This document shows positions 55,569-58,744 of a stretch of 58,744 bases of DNA, piece after piece. A program made the position numbers and the translations under genes. The DNA comes from Flavobacteriales bacterium. GTDB taxonomy: Bacteria > Bacteroidota > Bacteroidia > Flavobacteriales_C > GCA-002722245. The notes beneath the pieces are model-generated. The model ran no database searches and was not told the DNA's origin. It worked only from the letters and a program-made list of their open reading frames with translations. The stretch spans positions 6,206 to 64,949 of the forward strand of contig PBLA01000033.1 of the NCBI GenBank assembly GCA_002722245.1. The letters run 5' to 3'. The stretch's first letter is position 1; each line of letters starts with the position of its first letter.

Positions 55569-57548
55569 ATGTATTTAAGGATTCTGCTTTTTCTTCTCTT
55601 TTTCCAAATTTCAAATTCAGCAAAATCTCAAGTTGATCCTCAAACCATCTATAAGGACTTTAAAAACATAAGAATAGGTAATAAATCAGCTAAAGAAATA
55701 GCTCAAAAGCTTACTAAAGAATATTCTGATGATCTTAGTAAATATTATGCTATTTCATTTTGGATTATTCGAAAAATAAGATACGACTATAAATTATATG
55801 CCTCTCGCGGTAATAACCCAAAAACTGTTAAACAAACTCTTAAAACAAAAAAAGGTGTTTGCGGGGACTTCAGCAATCTTTTAAAAGAGATGTGCAACGC
55901 AGTTGGAATCCCTTGCGAAACAATTTATGGCTATACCAAAGAAGTCGATTTTATGAAAAATGATTCCCTTTTCAGGGCTGAACATGCTTGGTCGATTGTT
56001 AAACTCAATAACGAATGGCAATTAACAGATATAACATGGGCAAATGGAGGTGTTAAAGTCAAAAAAAAACCTATTAGATGGTTACTTTGGAAAGTATTTC
56101 AAATACCGTATTTAAGAGAATTATCCTACTCTGAAAAATTAACAAACTTTAAGTGGCTAACTCCTGATCCTATGTTTTTTGTAACCAGTCACTTACCGAT
56201 TTTGAATGAATTTCAACTATTATCGCCTGCTGTACCAATAGATAGTTTTACAATTGGAGGAAGTGCTGTTTTTAATTTTTTCACAGAAAAAAAGGTGAAA
56301 GAAATTGAGCATCCTAAAGTCGATTCTTATCAAAAGAAATCATTTTATGAACGATGGGAAGAATACAAAAACCAATCCTTAAAAAACAACCCACGAAACC
56401 ATAGAATTTCTGCTGTTTCAGGAATATTATTAGCCGATACTCTATGCAGAAAATACTTTAATAAATCCAGCGGAACTTTAAATTGTGACGACAAAGAATT
56501 AAAAAGAATTGAACACCTATTAAAGGAGGCAAAAAACCACTTAGCCGAAACGAAAAGTGAAACAAAAAGGGAGTTCAATATAAAAAAAACAAGAAATAAA
56601 GGCTGGAAATCCGATGTAAAGAAAACCAACAAACAAATATCCAAAGAAATAAATTCGAGAATAAAACTTAACAAGATCGAAATAAAACAATGTAAAAAAT
56701 CGAAAAAAGAGAGAAAAACACTGCGCAAAAAACTAAAAAAAAGTCAAAAAACAATCACCAGATACAAAACAAGATACAACAGAACCAAAAGGCCAAAACA
56801 AAAAAAATCAAATAAAAAATCAGGACAGAAATTTATTAAAGCAGCCGATTCACTTTGGCAACTTCAAATCAGTAAAAAGAAAGAAATGGATAGTTTAATA
56901 AAACCCTTTAAAATAGATACTTTCAACGCTCATTATGCATTTGAAAAAAAGAATAAAAGAATTCATAGAATGAATAAAAAATCAATGAAAAACATCACAA
57001 AAAATCCTGGATTGAGGCCTTGGTGGTATTTTAACGATTTCTACACTAAAAAAGAATGGTTTAAATTAAACCATAATAAGGCAGATAGTTTAAATAAGCG
57101 ATACAGTAAACTTCTTACCAACAAAAACGAAAACACTCTGAAGCAATTAAAAAGAAAAATAAAAATATACAACAAACATCAAAAATATGTTTTCAAAACT
57201 TTGAAAAAGGCAAAAAAGGCAAGTTTTAATAATCAAGGTGAAAACGAAAAAAACAAAGAGATTCTAATCAGTTATAGCCAGAATTTATTAAAAATAAGAG
57301 AAGATTTAACAGAGCATTTAAAACTGAAGAAAAAACTTCTATACAGGCTTAAAATTCAAAATAAAATACTAAAGAAATCCAAACGAAGAATTAAATTGGA
57401 TAATAAAGTGGAAAATTACCGTCACACTAAATACCATAGATACAGAATAATGATAAAAAAGGCTGAAGATAACAGAGTTAAAATACTTAAAAAGCACATC
57501 AAGAATCTTCAAAAATTAGTTGAAAACACCAGAAAAAAAGTTTCTTAA
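55569..57548 (+). CDS. Secreted transglutaminase-like protein with a long Lys-rich coiled tail
   Basis: 659 residues. A signal peptide (MYLRILLFLLFFQISNSAKS) is followed by a transglutaminase-like cysteine protease fold at about 25-165. The triad is Cys98 in KKGVCGDFSNLL, His139 in RAEHAWSIV and Asp154 in LTDITWANGG. A middle region of about 120 residues is unrecognised. From about residue 300 to the end the chain is dominated by Lys, Arg, Asn and Glu in helix-forming repeats (LKKSQKTITRYKTRYNRTKR is one example), probably long coiled coils. The basic tail may bind nucleic acid, teichoic-like polymers or acidic surface proteins; this is speculation. It converges on selO with 3 bases between. 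Confidence 0.8.
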   Translation: MYLRILLFLLFFQISNSAKSQVDPQTIYKDFKNIRIGNKSAKEIAQKLTKEYSDDLSKYYAISFWIIRKIRYDYKLYASRGNNPKTVKQTLKTKKGVCGDFSNLLKEMCNAVGIPCETIYGYTKEVDFMKNDSLFRAEHAWSIVKLNNEWQLTDITWANGGVKVKKKPIRWLLWKVFQIPYLRELSYSEKLTNFKWLTPDPMFFVTSHLPILNEFQLLSPAVPIDSFTIGGSAVFNFFTEKKVKEIEHPKVDSYQKKSFYERWEEYKNQSLKNNPRNHRISAVSGILLADTLCRKYFNKSSGTLNCDDKELKRIEHLLKEAKNHLAETKSETKREFNIKKTRNKGWKSDVKKTNKQISKEINSRIKLNKIEIKQCKKSKKERKTLRKKLKKSQKTITRYKTRYNRTKRPKQKKSNKKSGQKFIKAADSLWQLQISKKKEMDSLIKPFKIDTFNAHYAFEKKNKRIHRMNKKSMKNITKNPGLRPWWYFNDFYTKKEWFKLNHNKADSLNKRYSKLLTNKNENTLKQLKRKIKIYNKHQKYVFKTLKKAKKASFNNQGENEKNKEILISYSQNLLKIREDLTEHLKLKKKLLYRLKIQNKILKKSKRRIKLDNKVENYRHTKYHRYRIMIKKAEDNRVKILKKHIKNLQKLVENTRKKVS

Positions 57549-57551
57549 AAA

Positions 57552-58744
57552 TCACGTCCCACAAAAGGTTTTATATCCGAAATCTGAAAGCGGAGGACTT
57601 TGAAACCTATCGGATTTATAAGTATCATAGGGCTTTTTAAGTTTCTCCAAAACAGCATGGAAATCTTTTAAATCGCCTCCCTCACTTCCGTTTTTTAAAG
57701 CCTCTTCCACCAAATGATTTCTTGGAATAATTGATGGGTTAGCGCTGATTAAACATTCTTCATAACCATCAATAGATGCAACTCTCCTTTTCCATTTCGA
57801 TTTCCAAATTTGAAATTCTTCCAATTGAAAAACATCATCTTTATGCAGGTAACCGTTAACCAACCCACGGAAAGTATTTGTGAAATCAGGTTTTTCCTTT
57901 TCCATCCAATCCATTAATTCATCCAATAACTCTTGATCACCATCCTGTTCTTTTCTTATACCAATTTTTTTCAGGTGATTGTTTTTCCAAAGCTCGTTAA
58001 ACTTTTCTTCAAAATTATCGAACAAGGGCTGAACCTGTTCTACTGACTTTTCAGCATCTTTATCGATAAGGGAAAGTAATGTTTCGGCTAAACGCATTAA
58101 ATTCCATTTCGCCATTTTTGGTTGATTTGCATAAGCATAACGACCATTTTCGTCAATGGAACTAAAAACGGTATTCGGATTAAAGCCATTCATAAAAGCA
58201 CAAGGACCATAATCAATTGTTTCTCCTGATATACTCATATTATCGGAGTTCATTACCCCGTGAATAAATCCTACTCTCATCCATTCGTTTACCAGATGGA
58301 TTTGACGATCGATCACCTTTTCTAAAAAAGCAACAACGGAATTTTCAATGTCTTTTAATTCGGGATAATGCCGCTCCAAGGTATAATCAAATAATTTCCG
58401 AATACAATCCGAATCGCCCATTCTTGCCGCTAACTCAAAAGTTCCCACTCTTATATGGCTAGACGCTATTCGGGTTAAAACACCCATCTCATGAACCTTT
58501 TCTCGATATACAAGATCTTCACTTTTCACAACAGCTAAACTGCGAGTAGTAGGAATCCCCAAACCATGCATGGCTTCACTAATTAAGTATTCGCGCAACA
58601 TCGAATACAAAGTTGCCCTACCATCTCCTCTTCTCGAATAAGGAGTCTTTCCTGAACCCTTTAATTGTATATCGTATTTTTTAGCATCGACCCCTGTTAC
58701 TTCACCCAACAAAATTGCTCTACCGTCCCCAAGAGTATTAAAAT
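57552..58744 (-). CDS. selO: Protein adenylyltransferase SelO (5' truncated by window)
   Basis: SelO (YdiU/UPF0061) transfers AMP from ATP to protein hydroxyl groups using a pseudokinase fold. The frame is open to the window edge; the residues before codon 58712 read NTLGDGRAILLGE, the conserved nucleotide-loop start, so the real start is outside the window. Further motifs are KGSGKTPYSRRGDGRA, the metal-binding HGVMNSDNMSISGETIDYGP, and AYANQPKMAKWNLMRLA. The C-terminus FGYKTFCGT keeps the conserved Cys; no in-frame TGA (selenocysteine) is present near the end. It is tail to tail with the transglutaminase-like gene. Confidence 0.93.
   Translation of the reverse strand, partial: FNTLGDGRAILLGEVTGVDAKKYDIQLKGSGKTPYSRRGDGRATLYSMLREYLISEAMHGLGIPTTRSLAVVKSEDLVYREKVHEMGVLTRIASSHIRVGTFELAARMGDSDCIRKLFDYTLERHYPELKDIENSVVAFLEKVIDRQIHLVNEWMRVGFIHGVMNSDNMSISGETIDYGPCAFMNGFNPNTVFSSIDENGRYAYANQPKMAKWNLMRLAETLLSLIDKDAEKSVEQVQPLFDNFEEKFNELWKNNHLKKIGIRKEQDGDQELLDELMDWMEKEKPDFTNTFRGLVNGYLHKDDVFQLEEFQIWKSKWKRRVASIDGYEECLISANPSIIPRNHLVEEALKNGSEGGDLKDFHAVLEKLKKPYDTYKSDRFQSPPLSDFGYKTFCGT

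Overview
This is an AT-rich chromosomal segment from a member of the Bacteroidota, most likely a flavobacterium-like (Flavobacteriales) organism. Four signs support this. Two secreted glycosidases end in type A type IX secretion (T9SS) sorting domains. Promoter-like TAnnTTTG boxes recur at the right distance from start codons. Shine-Dalgarno sequences are weak or absent. Gene neighbourhoods are typical of the phylum: pgi with debranching enzyme, glycosyltransferase and GH57; birA/rsfS/ftsH/cdsA; and an atpBEFHAG cluster lacking atpD and atpC. No insertion sequence, prophage, CRISPR array or rRNA gene is visible, and most of the window is housekeeping sequence.

Layout. 1-10.2 kb: a truncated GH9 cellulase, a HEAT-like lipoprotein with acidic ends, two tiny unannotated genes, a glycosyltransferase/flippase pair, ruvC, an SpmA-SpmB-like membrane protein and a GH44 glucanase. 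10.2-18 kb: the ilvD-ilvB-ilvN branched-chain amino acid operon, then gpmI-lnt. 18-21 kb: an AIM24-like protein, an orphan histidine kinase and an unknown secreted protein. 21-27.4 kb: a four-gene glycogen/glucan operon led by pgi. 27.5-32.3 kb: a SpoIIE-type phosphatase and a 1209-residue NtrY-like kinase. 32.4-38.2 kb: ATP synthase genes. 38.2-44 kb: NUDIX and pyrE divergent genes, birA, rsfS-ftsH-cdsA. 44-51.4 kb: a GDSL-like hydrolase, ppk1, and an overlapping radC-wecB-deacetylase-acyltransferase operon. 51.5-58.7 kb: rpsT, tRNA-Glu, proS, a zinc-ribbon/Nif3 pair, a Lys-rich transglutaminase-like protein and a truncated selO.

How the genes work together. The two T9SS-exported glycosidases suggest extracellular beta-glucan (cellulose or xyloglucan) breakdown. 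The pgi operon links hexose phosphate to storage glucan turnover, and ppk1 gives a second storage polymer. The ATP synthase c subunit lacks the Na+ ligand pattern, so it is probably H+-coupled.

The most interesting signal is not a protein. The 290-base ilvD-ilvB gap carries, on the minus strand, a promoter-like box, a reading frame with consecutive Leu-Ile-Val-Leu-Leu codons, an antiterminator arm overlapping the end of that frame, and a strong intrinsic terminator ending 11 bases before the ilvB start. That is the architecture of branched-chain amino acid attenuation, although the frame has no ordinary start codon. Other RNA-level signals are a G-U-compensated hairpin directly after atpE, a hairpin between tRNA-Glu and rpsT, and divergent pyrE/NUDIX genes only 7 bases apart.
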